64,000 bases of DNA from Meridianimarinicoccus marinus (GTDB lineage: Bacteria; Pseudomonadota; Alphaproteobacteria; Rhodobacterales; Rhodobacteraceae), in contig NZ_JBFBVU010000008.1 of NCBI RefSeq assembly GCF_040689105.1, forward strand, positions 62,001 through 126,000, in the 5' to 3' direction. Positions 7,563 to 15,779 of this stretch are shown here, piece by piece; position 1 is the first letter of the stretch, and every line of letters begins with the position of its first letter. The notes below the pieces were generated by a model, which saw only the letters and a list, made by a program, of their open reading frames with translations, made no database searches and was not told the origin of the DNA. The translations under genes and the position numbers were made by a program.

Positions 7563-9558
7563 CGCCCGGCTCCAGCACCAGCAGCACGGCCCCATCGGTG
7601 ACCTGATCGCCCTCGGCCACCAGAACCTCCTGCACGGTGCCGTCGCGCGGGGCGGTCAGCGTGTGTTCCATCTTCATCGCCTCCAGCACGAACAGCGCGT
7701 CGCCCTGCGTCACCGCCGCGCCCGGCTTGGCCGCCACCAGTTTCACAAGCCCCGGCATCGGGGCGGAAATCAGGTCACCGCCCGCCTCGGTATCCTCGAT
7801 GTCGGCCAGGCTGTCGGGCAGGCCGAAGGCATAGGCCTGACCGTCATGGAACAGCGTCAGCCGGCTGCCGTTGCGCACAAGATCCAGCAGGCTGGCATGG
7901 CCGTCGGTCTGCACCGCCAGCCGTCCATCCGGGCGGCGCGCGACCTGCAAGGCCTGCCCGCCATCGCCCAGATTGACCCGGAACCGCCCGCCGCCAAGGG
8001 CGCGCACCTGCGCGGCAATCTCCTGCCCGCCGTGTTCCAGCGTGACGTAGAGCTTGGCATCGCTCCAGTGTCGCCAGCCCGACAGGCGGTCCCAGGGATC
8101 CGGGCCGCTGCGATCTTCCAGCAGACCCAGAGCGGCCAGCGCGGCGACCGAGGCCACATGCGGTGCCGGATCGGGCTGAGCCACCAGTGCTGCCTGATCC
8201 CGCGCGATCAACCCGGTTTCCACGTCGCCCGCGACGAAAGACGGGTTGCGGGTCAGCGCGGTCAGGAAGGCCAGGTTGGTGGTGGTGCCCGTCACCTGCG
8301 TGTCCATCAGCGCCGCGCGCAACTGGCCGATGGCCGCACCGCGCGTGGGCGCATGGACGATGACCTTGGCGATCATCGGATCGTACCACGGCGAGATCTC
8401 GTCACCCTGCCGCACGCCGCTGTCGATGCGCAGGGCACCGGGGCCAAAGCGCGCGCCCTCGGGAAACCGCAGGTGATCCAGCGTGCCGGTCGCGGGCAGA
8501 AACCCCTTGGCGGGGTCTTCGGCGTAAAGCCGCGCCTCCATCGCCCAGCCGTTGATCTTCAGATCGGCCTGGGTCACGGGCAGGGTCTCTCCGGCGGCGA
8601 CGCGCAACTGCAACTCGACGAAATCAAGGCCGGTGATCGCTTCGGAGACCGGGTGTTCCACCTGCAGGCGGGTGTTCATCTCCATGAACCAGAAGCCGTC
8701 GGCGCGCAGCCCCGTCGATCCATCGGCAATGAATTCCACCGTGCCCGCGCCCTTATAGCCGATGGCCCGGGCGGCCTCGACGGCGGCGCGGCCCATGGCG
8801 GCGCGCACCTCTTGGGGCATGCCGGGGGCCGGGGCTTCCTCGATCACCTTCTGGTGGCGGCGTTGCAGCGAGCAGTCACGTTCAAACAGATGCACCACGT
8901 TGCCATGGCCATCTGCAAAGACCTGAATTTCGACGTGGCGCGGGTGGGTGATGTATTTCTCGATCAGCACGCCGGGATCGCCGAAACTGGCCTGCCCTTC
9001 GCGCTGCGCCCCGGCCAGCGCCTCGGCGAACCCTGCAGGCCGTTCGACCAGCCGCATCCCCTTGCCGCCGCCGCCCGCCCGCGCCTTGATCAGCACCGGA
9101 TAGCCGATCTTGTCGGCCTGCTTGGCCAGAAACTGCGGATCCTGTTCAGCCCCGTGATAGCCCGGCACCACCGGCACGCCCGCGGCCTCCATCGCCGCCT
9201 TGGCGGCATCCTTCAGGCCCATGGCGCGGATGGCATCCGCAGGCGGGCCGATGAAGGTCAGCCCGGCAGCCTCGACTGCTTCCACGAAGCGGGGGTTCTC
9301 GGACAGGAAGCCATAGCCGGGATGGATCGCCTCGGCGCCGGTGCGCCTTGCGGCTTCAAGGATCCGGTCGGCGCGCAGATAGCTGTCGGCGGCGGCGGCC
9401 GGGCCGATGTGCACCGCTTCGTCGGCCAGTTCCACATGGGCAGCATTGGCATCTGCGTCGGAATAAACAGCCACGGTGCGCACCCCCAGCCGCCGTGCGG
9501 TGGTGATGACACGCGCCGCGATTTCGCCGCGGTTGGCGATCAGGATCTTGGTGAACAT
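7555..9558 (-). CDS. liuD: 3-methylcrotonyl-CoA carboxylase alpha (biotin-containing) subunit
   Basis: 667 residues with biotin carboxylase N-terminal (MFTKILIANRGEIAARV), ATP-grasp (KARAGGGGKGMRLVE) and C-terminal carboxylase domains, a linker, and a biotinyl domain ending in the EAMKMEHTL biotinylation site (about 633-641). It carboxylates biotin with ATP and bicarbonate; LiuB then transfers the carboxyl group to 3-methylcrotonyl-CoA. The length matches the known subunit. It lies in the leucine operon, with the small ASCH gene inserted between it and liuB. Confidence 0.96.
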   Translation of the reverse strand: MFTKILIANRGEIAARVITTARRLGVRTVAVYSDADANAAHVELADEAVHIGPAAAADSYLRADRILEAARRTGAEAIHPGYGFLSENPRFVEAVEAAGLTFIGPPADAIRAMGLKDAAKAAMEAAGVPVVPGYHGAEQDPQFLAKQADKIGYPVLIKARAGGGGKGMRLVERPAGFAEALAGAQREGQASFGDPGVLIEKYITHPRHVEIQVFADGHGNVVHLFERDCSLQRRHQKVIEEAPAPGMPQEVRAAMGRAAVEAARAIGYKGAGTVEFIADGSTGLRADGFWFMEMNTRLQVEHPVSEAITGLDFVELQLRVAAGETLPVTQADLKINGWAMEARLYAEDPAKGFLPATGTLDHLRFPEGARFGPGALRIDSGVRQGDEISPWYDPMIAKVIVHAPTRGAAIGQLRAALMDTQVTGTTTNLAFLTALTRNPSFVAGDVETGLIARDQAALVAQPDPAPHVASVAALAALGLLEDRSGPDPWDRLSGWRHWSDAKLYVTLEHGGQEIAAQVRALGGGRFRVNLGDGGQALQVARRPDGRLAVQTDGHASLLDLVRNGSRLTLFHDGQAYAFGLPDSLADIEDTEAGGDLISAPMPGLVKLVAAKPGAAVTQGDALFVLEAMKMEHTLTAPRDGTVQEVLVAEGDQVTDGAVLLVLEPGDG

Positions 9559-9561
9559 CGC

Positions 9562-9984
9562 TCAACTCTCCCCGGATTGCAGGTCTTCGACCAGCCTGAA
9601 CCGCTCGCACACAAGCATCATGTCGGCGGCATATCCGCCGTTGCGCGTGAAGTATTCGCGGTGATCGGTGGCCCAGCCCTCGCGGGTGTCGTTTTCCCCT
9701 TCGGCCAGCGCGAAAGCTTCGGGCACGTTGCAAAAACGCGTGACCTTGACCGAGATGGTTTCGATGACCAGCGCCGGGGTGCCGTCCCAGGTCAGCGCGA
9801 TGTCGCGCCGCCCGGCCTCGGGCATCGCCTCGCCCCCCGGACCGAAGTCGCGCAGGGCCCCGCAAGTTGCTGTCTTGCGTCCTGAGCGTACCAGCTCCAG
9901 AAGCTGCGCCGACAGTTCGGGACTGTCCCCGAAGCTGAAGGTCTCGGCCCCCGGATAGCGCTGTTTCACCTCAATCAATGTCAT
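9562..9984 (-). CDS. ASCH domain protein embedded in the leucine operon
   Basis: 140 residues with the ASCH fold signature: SGRKTATCGALRDFGPGG near residues 34-51 and a conserved TWDGTPALVIET strand. ASCH domains resemble PUA domains and are linked to RNA binding or to small amidohydrolase activity (YqfB acts on N4-acetylcytidine); the role here is unknown. It lies 3 bases after the liuB-to-ASCH junction and 3 bases before liuD, so it must be expressed with leucine catabolism. It is not a subunit of any characterised methylcrotonyl-CoA carboxylase. Confidence 0.85.
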   Translation of the reverse strand: MTLIEVKQRYPGAETFSFGDSPELSAQLLELVRSGRKTATCGALRDFGPGGEAMPEAGRRDIALTWDGTPALVIETISVKVTRFCNVPEAFALAEGENDTREGWATDHREYFTRNGGYAADMMLVCERFRLVEDLQSGES

Positions 9985-9987
9985 CGG

Positions 9988-11592
9988 CTACATCCTGTAA
10001 AGCGCGAAGCGCGCGTCCGGGATCGGCGCGTTCAGCGCCGCCGAGAGGCTAAGCGCCAGCACATCGCGGCTTTTGCGCGGATCGATGATGCCGTCGTCCC
10101 ACAGCCGCGCCGAGGCATAGAGCGGATGGCTTTGTTCCTCGAACATCTCGATGGTCGGACGCTTGAAGGCGGCTTCCTCTTCGGCGCTCCAGCTTTCGCC
10201 CTTGCGCTCGATGGCTTCGCGCCGGACCGTGGCCAGCACCCCGGCGGCCTGTTCGCCGCCCATCACCGAGATGCGGGAGTTTGGCCATGTCCACAGGAAG
10301 CGCGGAGAATAGGCGCGCCCGCACATGCCATAGTTGCCCGCGCCGAAGGATCCGCCCACCAGCATGGTGATCTTGGGCACTTGCGTGGTTGCCACCGCCG
10401 TCACCAACTTGGCCCCGTCCCGCGCGATGCCGCCGCTTTCATAGGCGCGGCCCACCATGAAGCCGGTGATATTCTGCAGGAACACCAGCGGGATGCCGCG
10501 CTGCGAACACAGTTCGACGAAATGGGCGCCCTTCACGGCGCTTTCGGAAAACAGCACCCCGTTGTTGGCGACGATCCCCACGGGCATCCCCATCACATGG
10601 GCGAAACCGCAAACCAGCGTGGTGCCGTAGCGGGCCTTGAACTCGTCGAAGCGCGAGCCGTCCACCAGCCGCGCAATGACCTCGCGGATGTCATAGGGGG
10701 TTTTCAGATCGGCGGGCACGACGCCCAGCATCTCGGCCGGATCATAGGCCGGATCCTCGGGCGTGCGCAGGTCCAGCGTCTGCGGCTTGATCCGGTTCAG
10801 GTTGGCCACCGCGCGCCGGGCCAGCGCCAGCGCATGGGCATCGTCGCGGGCCAGATAGTCGGCCACGCCCGACAGCCGGGTGTGCACGTCGCCGCCGCCC
10901 AGATCTTCAGCGGTCACCACTTCGCCTGTGGCCGCTTTGACCAGCGGCGGACCGGCCAGAAAGATCGTGCCCTGATCCTTCACGATGATCGTGACATCGG
11001 ACATGGCGGGCACATAGGCGCCGCCGGCGGTGCACGATCCCATGACCACGGCGATCTGCGGGATACCCTTGGCCGACATGTTGGCCTGATTGAAGAAGAT
11101 GCGCCCGAAATGGTCGCGGTCGGGGAACACCTCGTCCTGGTTGGGCAGGTTGGCCCCGCCGCTGTCCACCAGATAGACGCACGGCAAGTTGTTCTGCGCG
11201 GCGATCTCCTGCGCGCGCAGGTGCTTTTTCACGGTCATCGGGTAATAGGTGCCGCCCTTCACGGTGGCGTCGTTGCAGATGACCATGACCTCGCGGCCCT
11301 CGACCCGGCCAATGCCCGCCACCGCCCCGCCGCAGGGCGAGGCCCCGTCATACAGCCCATGCGCCGCGAACAACCCGACCTCAAGGAACGGCGAGCCCGG
11401 ATCCAGCAGCCGCGACACCCGTTCGCGCGGCAGGATCTTGCCGCGCGACAGATGCCGTTCGCGCGCTTTCTCGCCACCACCGGCCATGGCCAGCTGCGCC
11501 GCCTCGGCGATGCGATCCATGGCCGCCTGATGTGCGGTCTGGTTGGCCAGGAAGGTCTCCGATCCGGTGCGGATCTGACTGGTCAGTTTCAT
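9988..11592 (-). CDS. liuB: 3-methylcrotonyl-CoA carboxylase beta (carboxyltransferase) subunit
   Basis: 534 residues of the acyl-CoA carboxyltransferase family, the normal length for the beta subunit. The N-terminal half carries SRGKILPRERVSRLLDPGSP and the C-terminal half the FGAGNYGMCGRAYSPRFLW region typical of the methylcrotonyl type. The open frame runs on upstream, but MKLTSQIRTGSE at the ATG overlapping the EcsC stop (ATGA) is the family start. It moves the carboxyl group from biotin on LiuD to 3-methylcrotonyl-CoA. Confidence 0.95.
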   Translation of the reverse strand: MKLTSQIRTGSETFLANQTAHQAAMDRIAEAAQLAMAGGGEKARERHLSRGKILPRERVSRLLDPGSPFLEVGLFAAHGLYDGASPCGGAVAGIGRVEGREVMVICNDATVKGGTYYPMTVKKHLRAQEIAAQNNLPCVYLVDSGGANLPNQDEVFPDRDHFGRIFFNQANMSAKGIPQIAVVMGSCTAGGAYVPAMSDVTIIVKDQGTIFLAGPPLVKAATGEVVTAEDLGGGDVHTRLSGVADYLARDDAHALALARRAVANLNRIKPQTLDLRTPEDPAYDPAEMLGVVPADLKTPYDIREVIARLVDGSRFDEFKARYGTTLVCGFAHVMGMPVGIVANNGVLFSESAVKGAHFVELCSQRGIPLVFLQNITGFMVGRAYESGGIARDGAKLVTAVATTQVPKITMLVGGSFGAGNYGMCGRAYSPRFLWTWPNSRISVMGGEQAAGVLATVRREAIERKGESWSAEEEAAFKRPTIEMFEEQSHPLYASARLWDDGIIDPRKSRDVLALSLSAALNAPIPDARFALYRM

Positions 11593-12392
11593 GAGGCCTC
11601 TCCCGACAACAACTGCCGCGCCATCAGCCAGCGCTGGCGGTAGGCGTATCGCGCGGCGCGGGCCACATCGGCCTGGAAACTGGCGTTGACCGTGGCCGCC
11701 ACCGCGCCGCCCAGCACCGGCACGACCTGTCCCGCCTTGCGCCCGGCCAGCGACACCCCAAGCGCGCGAGCCACACGCTCGGCCACCTTGTCGGTGACCC
11801 AGCCGCCGGTCTTTTCCAGCGCCAGCCGCCCTTCGGGGGTGGCCAGATGCCGGGCCAGCGTGTTGAGGTTGTCCAGCGTCTGGCGCCGCTTGTCGCCGGC
11901 CTGCGCCGTGGCCACTTCCAGCACCATCAGCCGGAACAGCCGTTCGTCTTCGCCGATGCCATCCAGCCCATAGGAAATGCCGGTGGCCCGGACATTGCGC
12001 GCGGCCACGGTGAGCGTGGCCGGAATATCGGCGGTCATGCCCGCCATGCCGAAAAAGCCCGCGACCCCGCCAGAGGCGGCGTTCAACCCCTGCGCCCAGG
12101 CCTGCACCTGCAAGGCCGTCGCCTCGCATGCGGCCAGATCTGCACTGTCATGGTTGAACAGGAACTTCGGCAAGGTGGCCCCCGCCGCCCGGTCCGCCAG
12201 GTCCAGCGCCCGGCGCACCGCCGAGGCGGGGATCGCCTTGCCGATCAGGCTGCCCAGGGGGGCGGTCAGCCGCTCCGCCCCCTGCCCCATCCGGGTCGCC
12301 CGTGCATCCTCATAGGCGCGCTGTTCGTCCAGAACGCGGGTGATCGCATCGGTCAGGGTCTGGGTTGCGCCACGGGTCACCGGTTTGCTCAC
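11589..12392 (-). CDS. EcsC family protein embedded in the leucine operon
   Basis: 267 residues of the EcsC family (named after a Bacillus protein next to an ABC transporter; biochemical role unknown). The body is alanine-rich and helical. Glycine-rich segments such as ASGGVAGFFGMAGMTADIPA and AGRKAGQVVPVLGGAVAATV look membrane-interacting and are typical of the family. A GTG start overlaps the liuA stop (GTGA) and the stop overlaps the liuB ATG, so it is translationally coupled on both sides. The position between the first two enzymes of leucine breakdown suggests a functional or regulatory link, which is unproven. Confidence 0.82.
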   Translation of the reverse strand: MSKPVTRGATQTLTDAITRVLDEQRAYEDARATRMGQGAERLTAPLGSLIGKAIPASAVRRALDLADRAAGATLPKFLFNHDSADLAACEATALQVQAWAQGLNAASGGVAGFFGMAGMTADIPATLTVAARNVRATGISYGLDGIGEDERLFRLMVLEVATAQAGDKRRQTLDNLNTLARHLATPEGRLALEKTGGWVTDKVAERVARALGVSLAGRKAGQVVPVLGGAVAATVNASFQADVARAARYAYRQRWLMARQLLSGEAS

Positions 12393-13552
12393 CCCATGGC
12401 CCCCATCAACTCGCGCCCGATCAGCATCCGGCGAATCTCGCTGGTGCCAGCGCCAATCTCCATCAGCTTGGCATCGCGGAACATGCGGCTGACGACGCTG
12501 TCGTTCAGGAATCCGGCCCCGCCCATGGCCTGCACCGCCTGATGCGCCACTTTCATGCCTTCCTCGGACGCATAGAGCACGCATCCGGCGGCGTCCTGCC
12601 GGGTCACCTCGCCCCGGTCGCAGGCCTTGGCGACCTCATAGGCATAGGCGCGCGACGTGTTCAGCGCCACATACATGTCGGCGATCTTGCCCTGCATCAG
12701 CTGGAAGTCCCCCACCGGCCGGCCGAACTGCTTGCGGTCGCGCATATATGGCATGACCTCGTCCATGCAGCCGGCCATGATGCCGATGTTCACCCCCGAC
12801 AGGACAACCCGCTCGAAGTCCAGCCCGGACATCAGCACCCGCACGCCCTTGCCCTCGGTGCCCAGCACGTTTTCGAAGGGCACCTCGACATTGTCGAAGA
12901 TCAGCTCGGCGGTGTTGGAGCCGCGCATCCCCAGCTTGTCGAAATGCGGCGAGGTAGAGAACCCGGTCATCGACTTCTCGATGATGAAGGCGGTGATGCC
13001 CTTTGAACCCGCATCTGGGTCGGTCTTGGCATAGACCACCAGCGTGTCGGCATCAGGACCATTGGTAATCCAGTATTTGGAGCCATTCAGCGTGTAATAG
13101 CCGTTCTTCTTCTCGGCCCGCAGCTTCATGCCCACCACGTCGGACCCGGCCCCGGCCTCGGACATGGCCAGCGCGCCCACGGCTTCCCCCGAAATCAGTC
13201 CCGGCAGGTATTTCGCCTTCTGCTCGGGCGTGGCGTTCAGCTTGATCTGGTTCACGCAAAGGTTCGAATGCGCCCCGTAACTGAGCGAGATCGACGCCGA
13301 GACCCGCGCCAGTTCCTCGACCACCACCAGATGCGCCAGATAGCCCATGCCGGACCCGCCGTCGGCCTCGGGCACGGTGATGCCCAGCAGGCCCAGCTCA
13401 CCCATCTCGGTCCAAAGAGCGTTCGGAAAGGCATTGTCGCGGTCGGTGGCCGCGGCCAGCGGTTTCACACGCTCCTGCGCCCAACGATGCACCATGTCGC
13501 GCAGCGCGGCGATGTCTTCGCCCAGATCGAAACTCATGCTTGCGGTGAACAT
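12389..13552 (-). CDS. liuA: Isovaleryl-CoA dehydrogenase
   Basis: 387-residue acyl-CoA dehydrogenase. The catalytic-base position typical of isovaleryl-CoA dehydrogenases is present as GLDFERVVLSG, whereas in the C-terminal region where most family members place the glutamate this protein has IGAGTSEIRR. Other family signatures are ALAMSEAGAGSDVVGM and QAMGGAGFLND. It makes 3-methylcrotonyl-CoA in the first committed leucine step. The first ATG (MFTASMSF) has a GGGAGG ribosome site 8 bases upstream. It heads the seven-gene operon; no LiuR-type regulator gene is adjacent. Confidence 0.96.
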   Translation of the reverse strand: MFTASMSFDLGEDIAALRDMVHRWAQERVKPLAAATDRDNAFPNALWTEMGELGLLGITVPEADGGSGMGYLAHLVVVEELARVSASISLSYGAHSNLCVNQIKLNATPEQKAKYLPGLISGEAVGALAMSEAGAGSDVVGMKLRAEKKNGYYTLNGSKYWITNGPDADTLVVYAKTDPDAGSKGITAFIIEKSMTGFSTSPHFDKLGMRGSNTAELIFDNVEVPFENVLGTEGKGVRVLMSGLDFERVVLSGVNIGIMAGCMDEVMPYMRDRKQFGRPVGDFQLMQGKIADMYVALNTSRAYAYEVAKACDRGEVTRQDAAGCVLYASEEGMKVAHQAVQAMGGAGFLNDSVVSRMFRDAKLMEIGAGTSEIRRMLIGRELMGAMG

Positions 13553-13699
13553 GCCGCTCCCTCCCCTTGGCGTCCGTTCGCCGGACGCGCCTTCTGATTT
13601 AATTGTACGCTTGTTTAATTCTTGGGATCAAGTCCCAAACGCATGCGCGGTGCCGCGGACCCGCGCGCCGTTCCGACAGTCTCCGAATGAACGGTTCGT
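13553..13699. promoter_or_regulatory. liuA leader and promoter region
   Basis: 147 bases upstream of liuA (minus strand) and downstream of ribokinase. A hairpin GCGTCCG-ttcgc-CGGACGC (13570-13588) sits just before the liuA ribosome site. Further upstream lies an imperfect dyad AATTGTACGCTTGTTTAATT (13601-13620) whose outer AATT words and inner AC/GT are symmetric. The dyad is a candidate binding site for a branched-chain acyl-CoA regulator; no such regulator is encoded nearby. Confidence 0.45.
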
Positions 13700-14623
13700 C
13701 TATCTGGCCGCCAGCAGGGCCTCGATCTCGGCCCGGTCGGGCATCGACCGCGCGGCCCCGGGGCGTGTCACCGACACACCGGCGGTGGCGACGCCGAAGC
13801 GCGCGGCCTCCACCGCCCCGGCGCCGCTGGCAAGGGCCGCAGCAAAGCCGCCGTTGAAGGCATCGCCTGCGCCGGTGGTTTCCACGACCGGACCGGCGGT
13901 GATGGCGGGAATGTGCAGGCTGCGGTCGCGCCCGTGCAGCAGCACACCGTTTTCGCCCAGCGTGACCACGACCCGGCCGACGCCTTTTTCCAACAGTGCC
14001 TCTGCCGCCCGGCGAGCGTCCTCGACACTATGCACGGCGATGCCGGTCAGCCCCTCAGCCTCGGATTCATTGGGGGTCAGGTAGTCGCACAACGCCAGCA
14101 TGTCGTCGGGCAGAGACGCCGCAGGCGCCGGGTTCAGGATCGTGACCGCCCCGGCCTCGCGCGCCAGCTCCAGCGCCCGGTAGGCGGCATCGCGCGGCTG
14201 TTCCAACTGCGTCAGCAGAACCGAGGCCTGCGCGATCTCATTGCCCCAGCCGTCCACATCGCCGGCTGAGATCGTCGCCGCCGCCCCCGGGGCCACGATG
14301 ATCGCGTTGTTGCCCGAGGACTCCTCGACATAGATGAAGGCGGCACCGGTATAGGTCTCGGCGCTTTGACTGATGACCGGCGTGACGCCTGCCCCGGTCC
14401 AGACCCCCAGCGCCATCTCGGCAAAATCATCCTGGCCCAGCTTGGTCAGCATCCGCACGTCGCCCCCGGCCCGGGCCGCGGCCACCGCCTGGTTCGACCC
14501 CTTGCCGCCGGGACCCAGTACAAAGCTGTTGCCGAGGATCGTTTCCCCCAACCGGGGCATCCGCTCTGCCCGATAGGTCGTATCCGCCACGAATATCCCC
14601 AGAACCACAACGCGCGCTGTCAT
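13700..14623 (-). CDS. rbsK: Ribokinase (PfkB family)
   Basis: 307 residues of the PfkB carbohydrate kinase family, ribokinase subgroup. The substrate-binding GPGGKGSNQAVAAARAG (38-54) and the anion-hole/catalytic TTGAGDAFNGGFAAAL motif are both present. It phosphorylates ribose or a related sugar at O5 using ATP. The start is the ATG giving MTARVVVLGIFVADTT; longer reading upstream has no family support. No ribose transporter or other ribose genes are adjacent, so the natural substrate could be another pentose or a nucleoside-derived sugar. Confidence 0.9.
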   Translation of the reverse strand: MTARVVVLGIFVADTTYRAERMPRLGETILGNSFVLGPGGKGSNQAVAAARAGGDVRMLTKLGQDDFAEMALGVWTGAGVTPVISQSAETYTGAAFIYVEESSGNNAIIVAPGAAATISAGDVDGWGNEIAQASVLLTQLEQPRDAAYRALELAREAGAVTILNPAPAASLPDDMLALCDYLTPNESEAEGLTGIAVHSVEDARRAAEALLEKGVGRVVVTLGENGVLLHGRDRSLHIPAITAGPVVETTGAGDAFNGGFAAALASGAGAVEAARFGVATAGVSVTRPGAARSMPDRAEIEALLAAR

Positions 14624-14699
14624 GCCGGCCTCCCTGTTTCGCCCATTCCGCGCCAGCCTTGCGCAAACATCGCCGGCCCGCAACTGCCTCCGCCTATGC

Positions 14700-14816
14700 A
14701 CCCGCAGCATTGCGGGTTTGCGCTAGCATTCATTGTGCAGGTGCAGCATTCGCCTATATTCGGTTGCAGAGGCAGACAGTGCTGCCTCGTTACAGCAAAC
14801 ACGAAAGGCCACACCC
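14700..14816 (+). promoter_or_regulatory. Promoter and leader of the DUF1127 gene array
   Basis: Contains a hairpin ACCCGCA-gcat-TGCGGGT (14700-14717). A sigma-70-like promoter follows: TTGTGC (14733-14738), 16 bases, TATATT (14755-14760). A leader hairpin GAGGCAG-acagtg-CTGCCTC (14769-14788) comes next, then the ribosome site ACGAAAGG before the first DUF1127 start. The promoter match is by eye only. Confidence 0.5.
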
Positions 14817-15032
14817 ATGGCTTTTGCAGCAGACATCCGCACCCACGACACCTCGATTGTCGAGCGTATCGAACACGCCATCGCCGCGTTCAAGCAATAC
14901 CGCGCCCGTCGCGCAGTCTATCGCCAGACGGTCAATGAACTGTCGATCCTCAGCGATCGCGACCTGAATGACCTGGGCATCTCGCGCTGGGACATTCCCC
15001 TTGTGGCGCGCGACGCCGCAAACCTCATCTGA
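14817..15032 (+). CDS. DUF1127 mini-protein, first of three
   Basis: 71 residues, arginine-rich, with the C-terminal DUF1127 signature LSDRDLNDLGISRWDIP (about 45-61). Such proteins of about 50-75 residues are common in Rhodobacterales and rhizobia. In Rhodobacter sphaeroides one (CcaF1) acts in RNA turnover and is cotranscribed with stress sRNAs. The N-terminal half MAFAADIRTHDTSIVERIEH is shared with the next two genes. It is the most diverged of the three (for example W58 where the others have Q). Function here is not shown by sequence beyond a likely nucleic-acid-binding basic surface. Confidence 0.9.
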   Translation: MAFAADIRTHDTSIVERIEHAIAAFKQYRARRAVYRQTVNELSILSDRDLNDLGISRWDIPLVARDAANLI

Positions 15033-15037
15033 AACAA

Positions 15038-15428
15038 CCCTCTGGCGCGGGTTTCCGTCACCGGGACCAGCGCGCACCGGGTTCTGCCGAAACCAAGAAA
15101 GGTTCATACCATGGCTTTCACTGCAGACATCCGCTCTTACGAGACCTCCATCGTCGACCGCATCGAGCGTGCCATCGACGGCTACAAGGCCCAACGCGCC
15201 CTGCGCGCAACATATCGCAAGACCGTCCACGAGCTGATGCTCCTGAACGACCGGGATCTGAACGATCTGGGCATTGACCGCCAGGACATTCCCGCCGTGG
15301 CCCGCGAAGCCGCAGGCCTAAAGTAACCCATCCCTCTGGCGCGGGTCCCCGACAGACGGGACCAGCGCGCATCGGGTCCTGCCGAAACCAAGAAAGGTTC
15401 ATACCATGGCTTTCACTGCAGACATCCG
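15038..15428 (+). repeat. Tandem direct repeat spanning DUF1127 spacer, leader and 5' coding end
   Basis: Two near-identical blocks, 15038-15130 and 15332-15428 (period about 294), each begin CCCTCTGGCGCGGGT, run through CTGCCGAAACCAAGAAAGG and the ribosome site, and enter the coding start ATGGCTTTCACTGCAGACAT. Copy two holds a perfect hairpin GGTCCC-(8)-GGGACC (15344-15363); copy one holds a weaker version. The third spacer (15619-15700) keeps only the hairpin theme (GTCCC...GGGAC). The array thus arose by duplication of a unit carrying gene plus leader hairpin. Confidence 0.8.
15111..15326 (+). CDS. DUF1127 mini-protein, second of three
   Basis: 71 residues ending with the DUF1127 motif LNDRDLNDLGIDRQDIPAVA. 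It starts MAFTADIRSYETSIVDRIER and keeps the basic middle segment RALRATYRKTVHEL. The upstream spacer holds a hairpin and AAGAAAGG ribosome site that is nearly identical to that before the third gene, showing recent duplication. Likely cotranscribed with its neighbours; a small RNA could be cut from the spacer, as in the Rhodobacter CcaF1-CcsR locus (inference by analogy). Confidence 0.9.
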   Translation: MAFTADIRSYETSIVDRIERAIDGYKAQRALRATYRKTVHELMLLNDRDLNDLGIDRQDIPAVAREAAGLK

Positions 15429-15618
15429 CACCCGCGACACCTCGGTCTTCCAGCGCATCGAACGCGCCGTCGACGCCTACATCTCCAAACGCGCCCTGCG
15501 CGCAAGCTATCGCCAGACCGTCCACGAACTGAAGGCCCTGAGCGATCACGACCTGAACGATCTGGGCATTGCCCGGCAGGATATTCCTGCCGTGGCCCGC
15601 AAATCGGTCGGCCTGTAG
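15406..15618 (+). CDS. DUF1127 mini-protein, third of three
   Basis: 70 residues with the motif LSDHDLNDLGIARQDIPAVA. The first nine codons and the entire leader match the second copy almost base for base, while the middle (VFQRIERAVDAYISKRALRA) has drifted. Charge pattern and spacing are conserved, arguing that all three copies are functional. The gene is followed by a hairpin-forming spacer (GTCCC-loop-GGGAC, about 15642-15661), possibly a processing or termination signal. Confidence 0.9.
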   Translation: MAFTADIRTRDTSVFQRIERAVDAYISKRALRASYRQTVHELKALSDHDLNDLGIARQDIPAVARKSVGL

Positions 15619-15779
15619 TCATTCCTTTCCCGGCGCGATGGTCCCCTGAAACCGTGGGACTGCGCGCATTGGGCCGGGCCCGAGCCGCCGCTGAAAGTGC
15701 ACGGCTGACGCCCCGCTGCCCCCCCTTCTCCCTCACGCTTCTCCCGGCCGGTCCCGCATCAAGGCGCGATCGGCCGGAC
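15619..15779. other. Spacer between DUF1127 array and betA
   Basis: 161 bases between convergent units. Besides the hairpin after the third DUF1127 gene, there is a pyrimidine tract CCCCCCCTTCTCCCTC near 15720. A CGGCCGG-rich pair (about 15748-15776) could fold downstream of betA on the minus strand. No gene is supported and no clean T-tailed terminator is seen. Confidence 0.4.

Noticed and set aside
7360..9885. An 841-codon plus-strand frame opposite liuD and the ASCH gene
   Set aside because: Shadow of the biotin carboxylase gene; no domain-like segments.
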